Source: Engraulis encrasicolus
Lineage: Eukaryota > Chordata > Actinopteri > Clupeiformes > Engraulidae
DNA: 64,000 nt
Assembly: GCF_034702125.1 (NCBI RefSeq)
Contig: NC_085857.1
Location: 53,970,046-54,034,045 of the forward strand
Direction of reading: 5' to 3'
Below, piece by piece: positions 11,663 to 24,313 of this stretch. The position numbers were made by a program, and so were the translations under genes. Under the pieces are notes generated by a model. The model was not told the DNA's origin. It did not search any database and worked only from the letters and a program-made list of their open reading frames with translations. Each line of letters begins with the position of its first letter. Positions within the stretch are counted from its first letter, which is position 1.

Positions 11663-13499
11663 GAGAAAACGTGACTCTCATACTAACACAGGGCCTACAT
11701 TTCCCCTACAGCAATGTGGGGTTGGGTGCCTCAATCGGCACCTGAGAATTTTTAAAAATGACATATCAGCTGATCTTTAGGCATATTGGCTTTCACACTA
11801 AGAAATACACCTTCATGAATGTAGTCTGCAAATATAGCACTTTTCAAACAAATAAAGCTCAAATGTTGCTTATACTTTCATTAATGACAGCCCTGCTGAC
11901 ATTCATAATGAGAATGGGCAAGTGTAGCTTTCTATAGGCCTACTACAGTAGTTCTTCTATAAAATGGACCTCAAAGGGGAGGACCTCAGACATGTTGTCA
12001 ACAAAACAGCAGAGATCCAATATTGATTCAACAACAAATTGATTCTCCAAACTTTGTTTGTAACATCACCCACACAGCAGAGGACTCCGATGCGGATCCG
12101 CTTTTAAGTCAACACATCCGCGTCACTGTTGCATTCGTTTGGGCTCTGCTTGCCGGATCAGGGTCGCCACCGTACGCCGCCCCAAATTCTACTGTCAAAA
12201 TGCGGACCATAACCGAATCCAAATCTGATTCACAACGCGGACACGCCGTAAAATCTAACAAAGTTTGACCATGAATGAATTTGAGCCTTCAACCTGCCAC
12301 TGTTATGACCGACTCCCTAAATATTAGCCCACGACAACCATATTCCATCCTCATGAAATCAGAAATATGAGCTAGTAACATTTGTCCTGATAAACAAACT
12401 CACTGCTCTTAGTCATTGCTCTTGGTTAGTCTTTATTGGGTTAGTTGGGTTAGGGTTGAACTGCATGTATATAACACATTATAGTGTATTGTGTTATAGT
12501 GAACACATTCAAAAGGCAGATAACTGTGTAAGCCATCATTGCAAAGCTTATAATCAGCACTATCGGAATGATTAGGCCTAACTGAGTATGCCGTGACATT
12601 ACACTTAGATGACACTTTTCTCCAAAGCGACTTACAGATATTTACAGTACTGTAAATACAGGGTATTGGTTACAGTCCCTGCAGAGCAAAGTGATGTTAG
12701 GTGCCTTACTCAAGCTTCAGCCATGGATGGAGGTGTAGAGAGGACGGGTAACGGTGAATGGGCAAGGGGAACCGGCAACCCTATGATCGTAGCCTCTTAA
12801 TGCAGATGGGGTTGCTATTTGCTGAAAATACTACATCATAACAACATTGCTATGACGATATCGAGAGCCTTAGGTAACGGATAAGACATAGACCTGTGTG
12901 AAGCTCAGACACAAAATGCTGAAATAACACTGCAGATTGTTTGTGCTATGTTTGTGCCGGATTGTGCTGTAAAAAAATAGTTTGTGCTATTAAGGCTTTT
13001 GAGTAATTTAAATACTCAAATACTCATAATAATAATACATAGGCAGCCCCCCCCTCCACGTCCAAATATCTCCAAAGTAATCTCAATCGAAGGGAATTTG
13101 TTTGTGCTCAAATTAACGCTTCAATCACTTGTTTTGTGAAGTTACAGCCCTCTTATTTTATTATTATGCGATTATTTTATTAATAGCAAAAACAATATTT
13201 TTTACAGCACAATCCGGCACAAACATAACACAAACAATCTGAAGTGTGTTATTTCAGAGTTTTGAGTCTGAGGAGGGGGGGGGGAAGGGGGTGTATCTTC
13301 AGGCAGGTAAGACATTGCCATTACAATTTTGGTGACAGTAAGGTTATAACTTGACTCTGCGCTAAGGGGTTAAGTCCACCTCTCTAACCACTATGCCACG
13401 TCTGGCCCCCAGTCATGCTTGTGGGCTGTGTTCTTGTGCCTAGGCACAAATAATTGCCAAATATTTAAATACCAAACTGATGTTTCTTTCATAACAGCT

Positions 13500-13650
13500 C
13501 GGAGATGATCTCACTCGCAGCCTTGATGGCTTCATCGTTCTAAAAGCTTTTCAAGACCTTGCTGAAAATACAGTGCACAATGAAGATGCCCTCTACTTCT
13601 GATGCACGTAGCATGAACAGGTCTCTGTCAAATGTCTGATGTGGCGCCAC
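13500..13650 (-). other. conserved block with an exon-like reading
   Basis: On the minus strand it reads FDRDLFMLRASEVEGIFIVH, then a TAG, then NDEAIKAASEIISELL and a stop. The same sequence is present in all three units (about 22675-22830 and 26150-26300) with almost no change. The composition looks protein-like but I cannot name a family. The stop could mark an intron boundary (TTTTAG|AACGATGAAG) or an old pseudogene. Confidence 0.3.
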
Positions 13651-14157
13651 GGTGAGACTCAAAAGGGATGAAGTCGTCAATCACATACATGAGGACTCCC
13701 CCTAGTGGATTTGCCTGGTAATGGCAGCTGGTTACACCACTACTCACTACCATTGACCTGAATACAGTACTTCAGATCAGTGCCCACTATTGGGGCCTAT
13801 ATTGGCCTACGTCAATATAATACTACATGTGATTATCTAATATTACTAGTAATAATTGTACCATTACTACTACTGCTTCTACTAGGCCTACAAATGCTTT
13901 TATTTCTGACAGTGAAGGTTTGACAAGAAGTGAGTGTGGAGAGAGAGACCCTGTGTCTCAATCCACGCACTTGTGCACTTCGGGCACTGTGTTTCAGTAC
14001 CTACGGCGCTCATGCTGAACATTTCGGTTGAATCAGTGCACTGAAAGCGCCCGAATGATCCCCTAACAATGGCGGAAAACCCACTGCTTGAATGATGGAC
14101 ACTACACGCACTAAACGGCCGCCATGTTAACAAGGGGAAGGGGAAGGGGAAAGGAAA

Positions 14158-14370
14158 ATGAGACTTGCAGGACACTGCCAAAGGCACCAGGAACTGCCAG
14201 CCAGCAAACTGGTGCTATGGGAACCATCACGTGGGTGCTGGTTAGGAGGATGTCATGTGGACATACTGAAGAAAGACGTGGGAGCCCAGAGTACCAGTGA
14301 ACTAAAAAGATGTATGGAGAATCGAGATGACTGGAAGCAACGATGGAAGGCTTGTCTGAGGACGACATAG
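14158..14370 (+). pseudogene. 3' tail of an RTE-like LINE reverse transcriptase (copy 1)
   Basis: The 70-residue frame has the motif order of many RTE-type pol C-termini: RLAGHCQRH, LPASKLVLWEP, a Gly-rich turn, VDILKKD, then ENRDDWKQRWKACLR. No reverse transcriptase core precedes it, so it is a fossil fragment carried along by the duplication. Orthologous fragments are at 23317 and 26786. Confidence 0.6.
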
Positions 14371-14942
14371 AGAGAGATGGAGTTGTTGACAATGGAACTG
14401 AGGAAATGTGGCGTTCAGTTCAGAAGAGTTGGTCAACAAACTCAAAATGACTGAAACAATTTGAGCTGGTTTTTAGCTATATTCATCTTGACATAGACCA
14501 GGACATTTATTTGCTTTAGGCAACAATCCTCCAGGATGTTGGCAGGTGTATCAGATGGTTGTCTTGTACATTGCGTGCGTGCAGTCTGGGTAAACTCATC
14601 ATGGCAGGTTTTAATGCCACACCCTAACTGGTGGTATCCGTTACGCTGGCAGAACACTCACAGTCATGATAAAAAGTGTTCTGTATTTGGTCATTTATAG
14701 AAATGTTTTCATACTTACTGAAATGAACTATATTTCAAAAGTTGTTGCAGTGTTTTCCATCTCAACCTCACTTTCTTTCATGTTAAAATACAACAAATGC
14801 AATTATTCGTTTTCATTATTCTCATAAAGCTGTTGACATACAGATTCCCAATAACTACACGCCACTACACAACTATAATATTACTATTGATACAGTGCTG
14901 TCAATCGATTACAATCTTTAATCATATAAAATGTCACAAGTT

Positions 14943-15077
<135 letters not shown>

Positions 15078-15345
15078 TTTATGTACTTTATTTGATTCCA
15101 CATTACAAGTTAAAATCAATAGGAACCAAATATGATGAATAATCCAACAACTATTTTGACCAAAAGACACATCTTGTTATGGAAATGCATCATTAAGGAT
15201 ACAGGAAACATCTTCTCTTCCAGATGAACATGCTCCCTATAACAGCTGATATTGAGCAGTATTTAGCTAGCTGTCTGGCCCGTCTTTTACTTAGTCCACT
15301 GATGTTGAGTCCACTGACCACCAGCCTATGCACATGGCCTACATG

Positions 15346-15401
<56 letters not shown>

Positions 15402-16326
15402 AAGAACATGTGTCTCTGGGCCTACATTTCCCCTACAGCAGTGTGGGGTTAGGTGCCTTGCTCAATTAGCACCTGAGAATTTTTAAAAATGACATATCAG
15501 CTGATCTTTAGGCATATTGTTTTTTTTTCACACTAAGAAATACATCTTCATGAATGTGGTCTGCAAATACGTATAGCACTTTTCAAACAAATAAAGCTAA
15601 AATGTGTTTATACCTCCATTAAAGACAGCCCTGCTGACATTCATAATGAGAATGTGCAAGGGTGGCTTTCTATAAGCCTACTACAGTAGTTCTTCTATAA
15701 AATGGACCTCAAAGGGGATGACCTCAGACGTTTTGTCAACAAAACAGCAGAGATCCAATATTGATTCAACAACAAATTGATTCTCCAAACTTTGTTTGTA
15801 ACCTAACCCACACAGCAGAGGACTCCGATGCGGATCCGCTTTTAAGTCAACACATCCGCGTCACTGTTGCATTCGTTTGGGCTCTGCTTGCCGGATCAGG
15901 GTCGCCACCGTACGCCGCCCCAAATTCTACTGTCAAAATGCGGACCATAACCGAATCCAAATCTGATTCACAACGCGGACACGCCGTAAAATCTAACAAA
16001 GTTTGACCATGAATGAATTTGAGCCTTCAACCTGCCACTGTTATGACCGACTCCCTAAATATTAGCCCACGACAACCATATTCCATCCTCATGAAATCAG
16101 AAATATGAGCTAGTAACATTTGTCCTGATAAACAAACTCACTGCTCTTAGTCATTGCTCTTGGTTAGTCTTTATTGGGTTAGTTGGGTTAGGGTTGCACT
16201 GCATGTATATAACACATTATAGTGTATTGTGTTATAGTGAACACATTCAAAAGGCAGATAACTGTGTAAGCCATCATTGCAAAGCTTATAATCAGCACTA
16301 TCGGAATGATTAGGCCTAACTGAGTA

Positions 16327-19300
16327 GCCATACTTTTCTCCAACAAATTTAATTGTACTAAGATGAATCTGGGCTCTTTCTCTTCATTTGAATACTTGGC
16401 AATGAGGGTCCAAGCAAACCTCAAACTGATCATTATTGTTCTGTACCGTCCACCGAAATTCTCTTCGTCATTTCTATCTGATTTCTCCACCTTCATGTCG
16501 GACGTACTTACTAACTATGACAAAGCAATAATTGCTGGCGACTTTAATATCCACGTAAATAAATCAGATGACGCAATAGCCAAGTCTTTCTTAGACACAT
16601 TAAATGGATTCGGTCTCGTCCAGAATGTTACAGAACAGCCTACCCATCGAAAAGGCAACACACTTGACCTTGTTATTTCACATGCACTCGATGTCAACAA
16701 TATATCGGTCACGGACGTCGGCCTCTCCGACCACCACTGTGTGTTTTTTGATTTTGACATTTCAACACAAATTAGCACACCCAACAATGTCATTCACAGA
16801 CGACGCATTAATGCCTCTGCTGAGCTTAAGATTTCAGACCTCATCAAATCAGGTGACCTACTAAATGGTCACTGCACACCTGATGAAATGGTTGATAGCT
16901 TCAACAACAACTTAAGAGGAATTCTAGATAACATAGCTCCAATTAGAACGACGACAAGAACCAGAGCTAGGTATTCACCTTGGATGAATGACTCACTTAG
17001 AGCCTTAAAAAGAAAATGCAGAGTAACCGAGCGTCTTTGGAGGAAAACTAAATTAGAAGTCCACAGACAATCCCTTAGGGATGAGATCTCCTCCTACAAT
17101 AATGCGGTACGCTCAGAGAGAAAAGCATAATTTTCCTAAATCATAACAGACAACCAGCATAATGCGAAAGTTCTTTTTTCCACTATTGACCACCTGCTTA
17201 ATCCAACACATAGCAATAACAACCTAAATGCAGCATCACATGCCAAGTGCGAGGAATTTGCTAGATTTTTTAATAAAAAGATTGCCGACATTAGAGAAGG
17301 CATCCAAGGTGGAAACGCAGCAACCTCTGTCGCCCACTCAGGCGATACACCGAGGGGAGGGTTAAACCCCCCTAGGAGACCTGAGAGCTTCCAAAAGTTT
17401 TGTCCAATTACAGAGGACGACCTCTGTAAAATAGTCAGGGAAAGTAAGCAGTCTACCTGCAGCCTTGACGCGATCCCCACATATCTGCTAAAAAACGTAC
17501 TTGGTTGCTTAGCAGCACCTTTACTGCAAATTGTTAACACCTCTATGCTTACAGGCATTTTTCCAAGCTCATTCAAAACAGCCATGGTAAAGCCACTCCT
17601 AAAAAAGACAAATTTAGATCAGAATTCTTTAAACAACTACAGACCTATATCAAACCTCCCCTTTATAAGCAAGGTACTAGAAAAAGTTGTATTTAAACAG
17701 CTTAATCAACATCTGGCTGGGAATGATATCTTGGAAAAATTCCAATCAGGCTTTAGAGCCAACCATAGCACCGAAACAGCACTAACCAAAATAATAAGTG
17801 ATCTTAGGCTCAACACTGCCGCAAACAAAGTTTCAGCACTTATCCTCCTCGACCTCAGTGCCGCCTTTGACACGATAGACCACAACATACTAATTGACCG
17901 CCTTGAATCTTGGGTAGGCTTGTCCGGTCACGTCTTAGAGTGGTTCAAAACATATATTACAGGAAGACAGTTTTTTGTCACCATCGGAGAATACGTCTCC
18001 AACAAGTATGATGTGCCTTTTGGAGTTGCTCAGGGTAGTTGCTTGGGCCCTCTCCTCTTCTCTCTCTATATGTTGCCCCTGGGCTCCATCATCAGAGAGC
18101 ACAATGTTGATTTTCATAGCTATGCCGATGACACTCAACTATATATCTCTGTCGAGCCTAGCCAAACCACTGCCATTCATGCCTTGACTAAATGCATGTC
18201 TGCCATTACAGATTGGATGAACAGTAACTTCCTAAAATTAAATGAAGATAAAACTGAAGTGTTGCTCACTGGGCCTAAGAAAAAACGTGCAAAACTCCAC
18301 TCAAGCCTAGGTGACCTAAGCATACACATTAAAGATAAGGTTACTAGCCTAGGTGTGGTCATAGACTCGGATTTGAGCTTTGAGCCTCACATCAACAAGA
18401 TAACAAAATCTGCTTTTTTCCATCTTAGAAATGTCAACAAAGTGCGCGGCTTGGCCCCCAGACAAGACGCTGAGAAACCTTTGTCACCAGTAGGATAGAC
18501 TACTGCAATGCTCTTTTCTCCGGTCTCCCAAAAAAATTAATTGACAAACTGCAACTCATTCAAAATTCTGCGGCAAGAATCCTAACAAGAACCAGAATGA
18601 GAGAGCACATCTCTCCTGTCTTGGCAGACCTGCACTGGTTACCTGTCTCATACAGAATCGACTTTAAGATTCTGCTCACAGTATTTAAAGCATTAAATGG
18701 ACTTGCCCCTAGCTATATCTCAGACATGCTCTCTTTTTATGCCCCTGCTCGAGCTCTCAGGTCCACTGATGCCAAGCTGCTAAGGACCCCCACCCCCCCG
18801 CAGAAGAAGATCGGCGACGCCGCGTTTGCCTGCTATGCGCCCAAGAGATGGAACGCCCTCCCCATCGAGATCCGATCAGCCACCTCCGTCGACTCCTTTA
18901 AGAAGCAGCTGAAGACCCACCTCTTCATCCTTGCCAACTCCTAGCTGCCAAGGCGTCATAGTGTCCCAGCCGCCGCAGCGCCCTTACTACTCGCAATCCA
19001 GCCCTGGCAGGGGGCTCCCCTAGGTGGCCGCTGGTCTCTGCCTGAGGTTTCTTCCTGACTACAGGGGGTCTTTTTTCTCAGACCTCACTGAGCTTTTTTT
19101 ACCCCTCACAAACTATGAATCAAGCGAAAGGGAGTTTTTTCTCACCCCTGATGCCACCAGGGGCCGCACCTGAGCGCCCAATCTCTGTGTGACTATCTAT
19201 GACTTATGATAGGCCCAGCCACTATGGACCTTACACATCTAAGAATCCTGGTCCTAACCTACGCTGACCTTATGACTCTACATTCTCTGTCTATCTCTTC

Positions 19301-19460
19301 TTCCTCTGCCTTCCTGCTTTTTCTGCCTCTCCTCTATACCTCTCCTTTTAAATCTATCTCTAACAATGTTTTTTCCCATTTGTTAAGCACTTTGAGTTAC
19401 ATGCCTTGTATGACACAGTGCTATACAAATACAATTATTATTATTACAATTATTATTAAG
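16327..19460 (+). mobile_element. L2-clade LINE, 5'-truncated
   Basis: A non-LTR retrotransposon copy starts inside the endonuclease domain. It runs through reverse transcriptase and a 3' UTR to the terminal (ATT)n-type tail at about 19435-19460, which is typical of L2. It sits in copy 2 of the segmental duplication just after CTAACTGAGTA. The same 107-bp flank (16218-16326) reappears at 21404 onward. Confidence 0.9.
16363..18944 (+). pseudogene. L2 ORF2: endonuclease and reverse transcriptase, broken
   Basis: APE-type endonuclease motifs come first: GDFNIH at about 16540 and SDHH at about 16727. Reverse transcriptase follows: YRPISNLPFISKVLEKV, then LLDLSAAFDTIDH (motif A), GVAQGSCLGPLLFSLYM (motif B) and SYADDTQLYIS (motif C). 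The usual L2 C-terminal block ([15 protein letters not shown]) comes last. All three catalytic aspartates are present. Breaks: two in-frame TAA codons at 17128-17130 and 17137-17139 with the frame otherwise continuous to 18498, then a small deletion near 18477 that shifts the frame. The shifted frame carries the last part to 18944. The 5' part of the endonuclease and any ORF1 are missing. It is dead as an autonomous element. Confidence 0.92.
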
Positions 19461-20443
19461 CGGGCTTGCGGAGCAAGGACCATGCAGAGCATGGCCCTTG
19501 CAGAGCAAGGCCCGTTTATAGTAATCTCTAAGTCCTGTTTTATTATTATCGTTCTTGTGCAGGGGGACAGCAAAAATAGAAAATGGATATCCTCCTAGGC
19601 CTTTCGAGATAGAGACACCGTTCAAACACTAAAACGACCGGCTCGGCTTGGAGATCGCGTATATTAATAGGCTTTTCCGTGTCTCTTGTCGTTTTCCCGT
19701 TTTTGGCGATTTTGTGAAAGCCTGGGTCTCCATTGAAAACTATGGTGGAACCTTCATGAACCAAAGTTCCGCCACTCTAGAGATTAGAGTGTAGGAGGCT
19801 TTTTCGGTCATAAAACATCAACACTTTCACCTAGAAGTTTAGTTGACGCGTTGTTAGCGAGCTCTATGGGATGTCTCCAAATTGTGAAAGTTTCATCTCC
19901 CAACTCCCAATACTTTTTAAATGGCAGGTTTGTAAAAAAAAAACAGGCCTGGCTCTATGGAGAATCCCATTCTTTCGAAAAGTGCATTTTTCAAGAGATC
20001 AGCGCATGTCCCACACAGAGGTCCATTTGTGCCTGAACCCTTTCACCTATAAACTTCATTCAAAGACTGTTAGAGAGATCACAAGCATGACTCCGATCTG
20101 TGAAAAGGACACGTGCCAACTCCTTTTAGTTTTTTTACAATGATGTTGTAAAGACAAAAAACTCATTCTCATCCTCTCCCCTGTCTAGAGCTCAATACTA
20201 ACTGTCTTTCAGTCAATCACAACAGGTGCAGCCAATGAAGTGTTCCATTTCAACTGTCACTGTCTCAAGATTCTATTCTTAACGAGCAGGTGCGAGCAAG
20301 CATTCTAGAAGTCTATTGTTCAGCTCTGCAATGCAATGTAATAGTCTTGCTGGACTATGCATGACAATTAGCTGCTTGGCTTAGTGGTAATGCATGCCGC
20401 TGCATTAGAGAGATGGAGGTTGAGGGTTCGAATCCCACCTGAA
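19461..20443. repeat. AAGCGGGCTTGC-bounded block, left part, with tRNA-like head
   Basis: AAGCGGGCTTGCGGAGCAAGG follows the L2 tail and is echoed in reverse by GGCAAGCCCGCTTCC at about 21359, so 19458-21375 may be one composite. At 20373-20441 there is a tRNA-like unit with A box TGGCTTAGTGGTAATGCATG and B box GGGTTCGAATCCC. It seeds the following minisatellite. Confidence 0.55.
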
Positions 20444-21200
20444 GCCATGTTGATTTTCTAAATCATATCATATGCAGCGTTCCTTGGCCGACTTAAAATG
20501 CCATGTATATCATTTAGTATGGATGGCAAATGTGCTGAATTACAGATATTGAGGTTGGGGGTTCGAAACCCAGTCAAAGCCATGTTGATTTTCAAAATTA
20601 TATCATATGCAGTGTTCCTTGGCCAACTTAAAATGCCATGTATGTCATTTAGTATGCATGGCAAATGTGCTGGATTACAGATATGGAGGTTGGGGGTTCG
20701 AATCCCAGTCAAAGCCATGTTGATTTTCAAAATTATATCATATGCAGTGTTCCTTGGCCAACTTAAAATGCCATGTATGTCATTTAGTATGAATGGCAAA
20801 TGTGCTGGATTACAGATATGGAGGTTGGGGGTTCGAATCCCAGTCAAAGCCATGTTGATTTTCAAAATTATATCATATGCAGTGTTCCTTGGCCAACTTA
20901 AAATGCCATGTATGTCATTTAGTATGAATGGCAAATGTGCTGAATTAGGGATATGGGGGTTGGAGGTTCGAACCCCAGTCGAAGCCATGTTGATTTTCAA
21001 AATGATATCATATGCAGTGTTCCTTAGCCAACTTCAAATATCATGTATTGTATGTCATTTAATATCAATGGCAAAGGGTTTGGATTACAGATATGGAGGT
21101 TGTGAGTTCTAATCCCGCTCGAAGCCATGTTGATTTTCAAAATTTTATCATATGCAGTGTTCCTTAGCCAACTTAAAATACCATCTATGTCATTTAGTAT
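20444..21200. repeat. 135-bp minisatellite derived from a SINE
   Basis: GCCATGTTGATTTT recurs at 20444, 20579, 20714, 20849, 20984 and 21124, so the period is 135 bp with one 140-bp unit. Each unit contains TATCATATGCAG, CCTTGGCCAACTTAAAATGCCA and a B-box-like GGTTCGAATCCC. Because 135 is 45 codons, frames stay open on both strands. They are not genes. Confidence 0.92.
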
Positions 21201-21420
21201 ATCCCCAAAACGCAGAGCTACAACACTTTCAAGATGGCTGAATCCAAGATGGCTGAATTGTTTGGCCCATAACTTCTGACTGGGTGGATGGAGTTTTTCC
21301 AAGATTTCTTTTAGCTTTGTTTTCTCAATAGTACTTTGTTTCATCTCTGCCCCAAAAGGCAAGCCCGCTTCCAGCATTTTCTGTGAGAATGCATTTCTAG
21401 TTATAGTGTATTGTGTTATA

Positions 21421-21653
21421 CTGCCCTACAAAGGCAAAGTGCAGTAACTGCATAATTTGTAAAGATTGACTTTGCATTGAAAATGGTCCTCATAACACCT
21501 CCATCAGCTTGTGACAAAGCCTTATGGTCCAAATGTGTCCCGTTGTAGAGATATTGCTGTGTCAATTTTGGAGTAACTGCAGCATCCAACCGAATGGCAT
21601 TTTCAAAATGTTCAATGTTGGAGTAGTTACTGCACTTTGCCTTTGTAGGGCAG
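21421..21653. mobile_element. 233-bp MITE, copy 2
   Basis: The inverted ends CTGCCCTACAAAGGCAAAGT extend through a further GCAGTAACT. The uninterrupted site is visible at 16234 (GTGTTATAGTGAAC), which shows the insertion duplicated TATA. Confidence 0.88.
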
Positions 21654-23316
21654 TATAGTGAACACATTCAAAAGGCAGATAACTGTGTAAGCCATCATTG
21701 TAAATCTTAGAATCAGCACTATCGGAATGATTAGGCCTAACTGAGTATTACATTACATTACACTTAGATGACACTTTTCTCCAAAGCGACTTACAGTTAT
21801 TTACAGTACTGTATTTACAGAGTATTGGTTACAGTCCCTAGAGCAATGTGATGTTAGGTGCCTTGCTCAAACTTCAGCCATGGATGGAGGTGTAGAGAGG
21901 ACGGGTAACGGTGAATGGGCAAGGGGAACCTGCAACCCTCTGATCGTAGCCTCTTACTGCAGATGGGGTTGCTATTTGCTGAAAATACTACATCATANCA
22001 ACATTGCTATGACATTATCGAGAGCCTTAGGTAACAGATAAGACATAGCCATGCGTGAAGCTCAGACCCAAAATGCTTAAATAACACTGAAGATTGTTTG
22101 TGCTATGTTTGTCCTGGATTGTGCTGTAAAAGTATGTTTGTGCTATTAAGGCTTTGAGTAATTTACATACTTAAATACTCATACTTTTAACGCATTTTCT
22201 CACCTGTGACGTCACACAACCCCCCCTCCATGTCCAAATTTCTCCAAAGTAGTCTCAATCGAAGGGAATTTGTTTGTGTTGACGCTTCAATAACTTGTTT
22301 TGTGAAGTTACAGCCGTTTTATTATTATGCTATAATTATGCAATTTTTTATTAATAGCACAAACAACATTTTGTACAGCACAATCCAGTACAAACATAGC
22401 ACAAACAATCTGAAGTGTGTTATTTCAGAGTTTTGAGTCTGAGGAGGGGGGGGGGGGGGTGTATCTTCAGGCAGGTAAGACATTGCCATTACAATTTTGG
22501 TGACAGTAAGGTTATAACTTGACTCTGCGCTAAGGGGTTAAGTCCACCTCTCTAACCACTATGCCACGTCTGGCCCCCAGTCATGCTTGTGGGCTGTGTT
22601 CTTGTGCCTAGGCACAAATAATTGCCAAATATTTAAATACCAAACTGATGTTTCTTTCATAACAGCTCGGAGATGATCTCACTCGCAGCCTTGATGGCTT
22701 CATCGTTCTAAAAGCTTTTCAAGACCTTGCTGAAAATACAGTGCACAATGAAGATGCCCTCTACTTCTGATGCACGTAGCATGAACAGGTCTCTGTCAAA
22801 TGTCTGATGTGGCGCCACGGTGAGACTCAAAAGGGATGAAGTCGTCAATCACATACATGAGGACTCCCCCTAGTGGATTTGCCTGGTAATGGCAGCTGGT
22901 TACACCACTACTCACTACCATTGACCTGAATACAGTACTTCAGATCAGTGCCCACTATTGGGGCCTATATTGGCCTACGTCAATATAATACTACATGTGA
23001 TTATCTAATATTACTAGTAATAATTGTACCATTACTACTACTGCTTCTACTAGGCCTACAAATGCTTTTATTTCTGACAGTGAAGGTTTGACAAGAAGTG
23101 AGTGTGGAGAGAGAGACCCTGCGTCTCAATCCACGCACTTGTGCACTTCGGGCACTGTGTTTCATTGCATACAGGGCACTCACGCTGAAAATTTCGGTTG
23201 AGTCAGTGCACTGAAATCGCCCGGATGAGCGCCCTAACAATGGCGGAAAACGCAGTGCTTGAAAGATGGACACTACACGCACTAAACGGCTGCCATGTTA
23301 ACAATAAGTAAGGGGA

Positions 23317-23541
23317 ATGAGACTTGCAGGACACTGCCAAAGGTACCAGGAACTGCCAGCCAGCAAGCTGGTGCTGTGGGAACCATCACGTGGGTGCCGG
23401 TTAAGAGGACGTCCCACACTAACATATGTTGACATACTCAAGAAAGACGCGGGAGCCCAGAGTACCAGTGAACTGAAAAGATGTATGGAGAATCGGGATG
23501 ATTGGAGGCAACGATGGAAGGCTTGTCTGAGGACGACATAG
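23317..23541 (+). pseudogene. RTE-like LINE tail (copy 2)
   Basis: Same fragment as at 14158 but slightly more complete. It keeps RGRPTLTYVDILKKD, which copy 1 has partly lost, so this copy is closer to the ancestral sequence. Confidence 0.6.
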
Positions 23542-24106
23542 AGAGAGATGGAGTTGTTGACAATGGAACTGAGGAAATGTGGCGTTCAGTTCAGAAGAGT
23601 TGGTCAACAAACTCAAAATGACTGAAACAATTTGAGCTGGTTTTTAGCCATATTTATCTTGACATAGACCAGGACATTTATTTGCTTTAGGCAACAATCC
23701 TCCAGGATGTTGGCAGGTGTATCAGATGGTTGTCTTGTACATTGCGTGCGTGCAGTCTGGGTAAACTCATCATGGCAGGTTTTAATGCCACACCCTAACT
23801 GGTGGTATCCGTTACGCTGGCAGAACACTCACAGTCATGATAAAAAGTGTTCTGTATTTGGTCATTTATAGAAATGTTTTCATACTTACTGAAATGAACT
23901 ATATTTCAAAAGTTGTTGCAGTGTTTTCCATCTCAACCTCACTTTCTTTCATGTTAAAATACAACACCTTATGCAATTATTCGTTTTCATTATTCTCATA
24001 AAGCTGTTGACATACAGATTCCCAATAACTACACAACTATAATATTACTATTGATACAGTGCTGTCAATCGATTACAATCTTTAATCATATAAAATGTCA
24101 CAAGTT

Positions 24107-24313
<207 letters not shown>

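Noticed and set aside
20373..20441. Functional tRNA gene
   Set aside because: A and B boxes are present but I cannot form a full cloverleaf with a paired acceptor, and there is no T-run terminator. It is a SINE head.
20458..21112. Long open frames on both strands (180 and 204 codons)
   Set aside because: They arise because the minisatellite period is 45 codons. The peptides just repeat with the DNA.
20444..21200. CRISPR-like array of regularly spaced repeats
   Set aside because: The whole unit repeats with no unique spacers; this is eukaryotic DNA.
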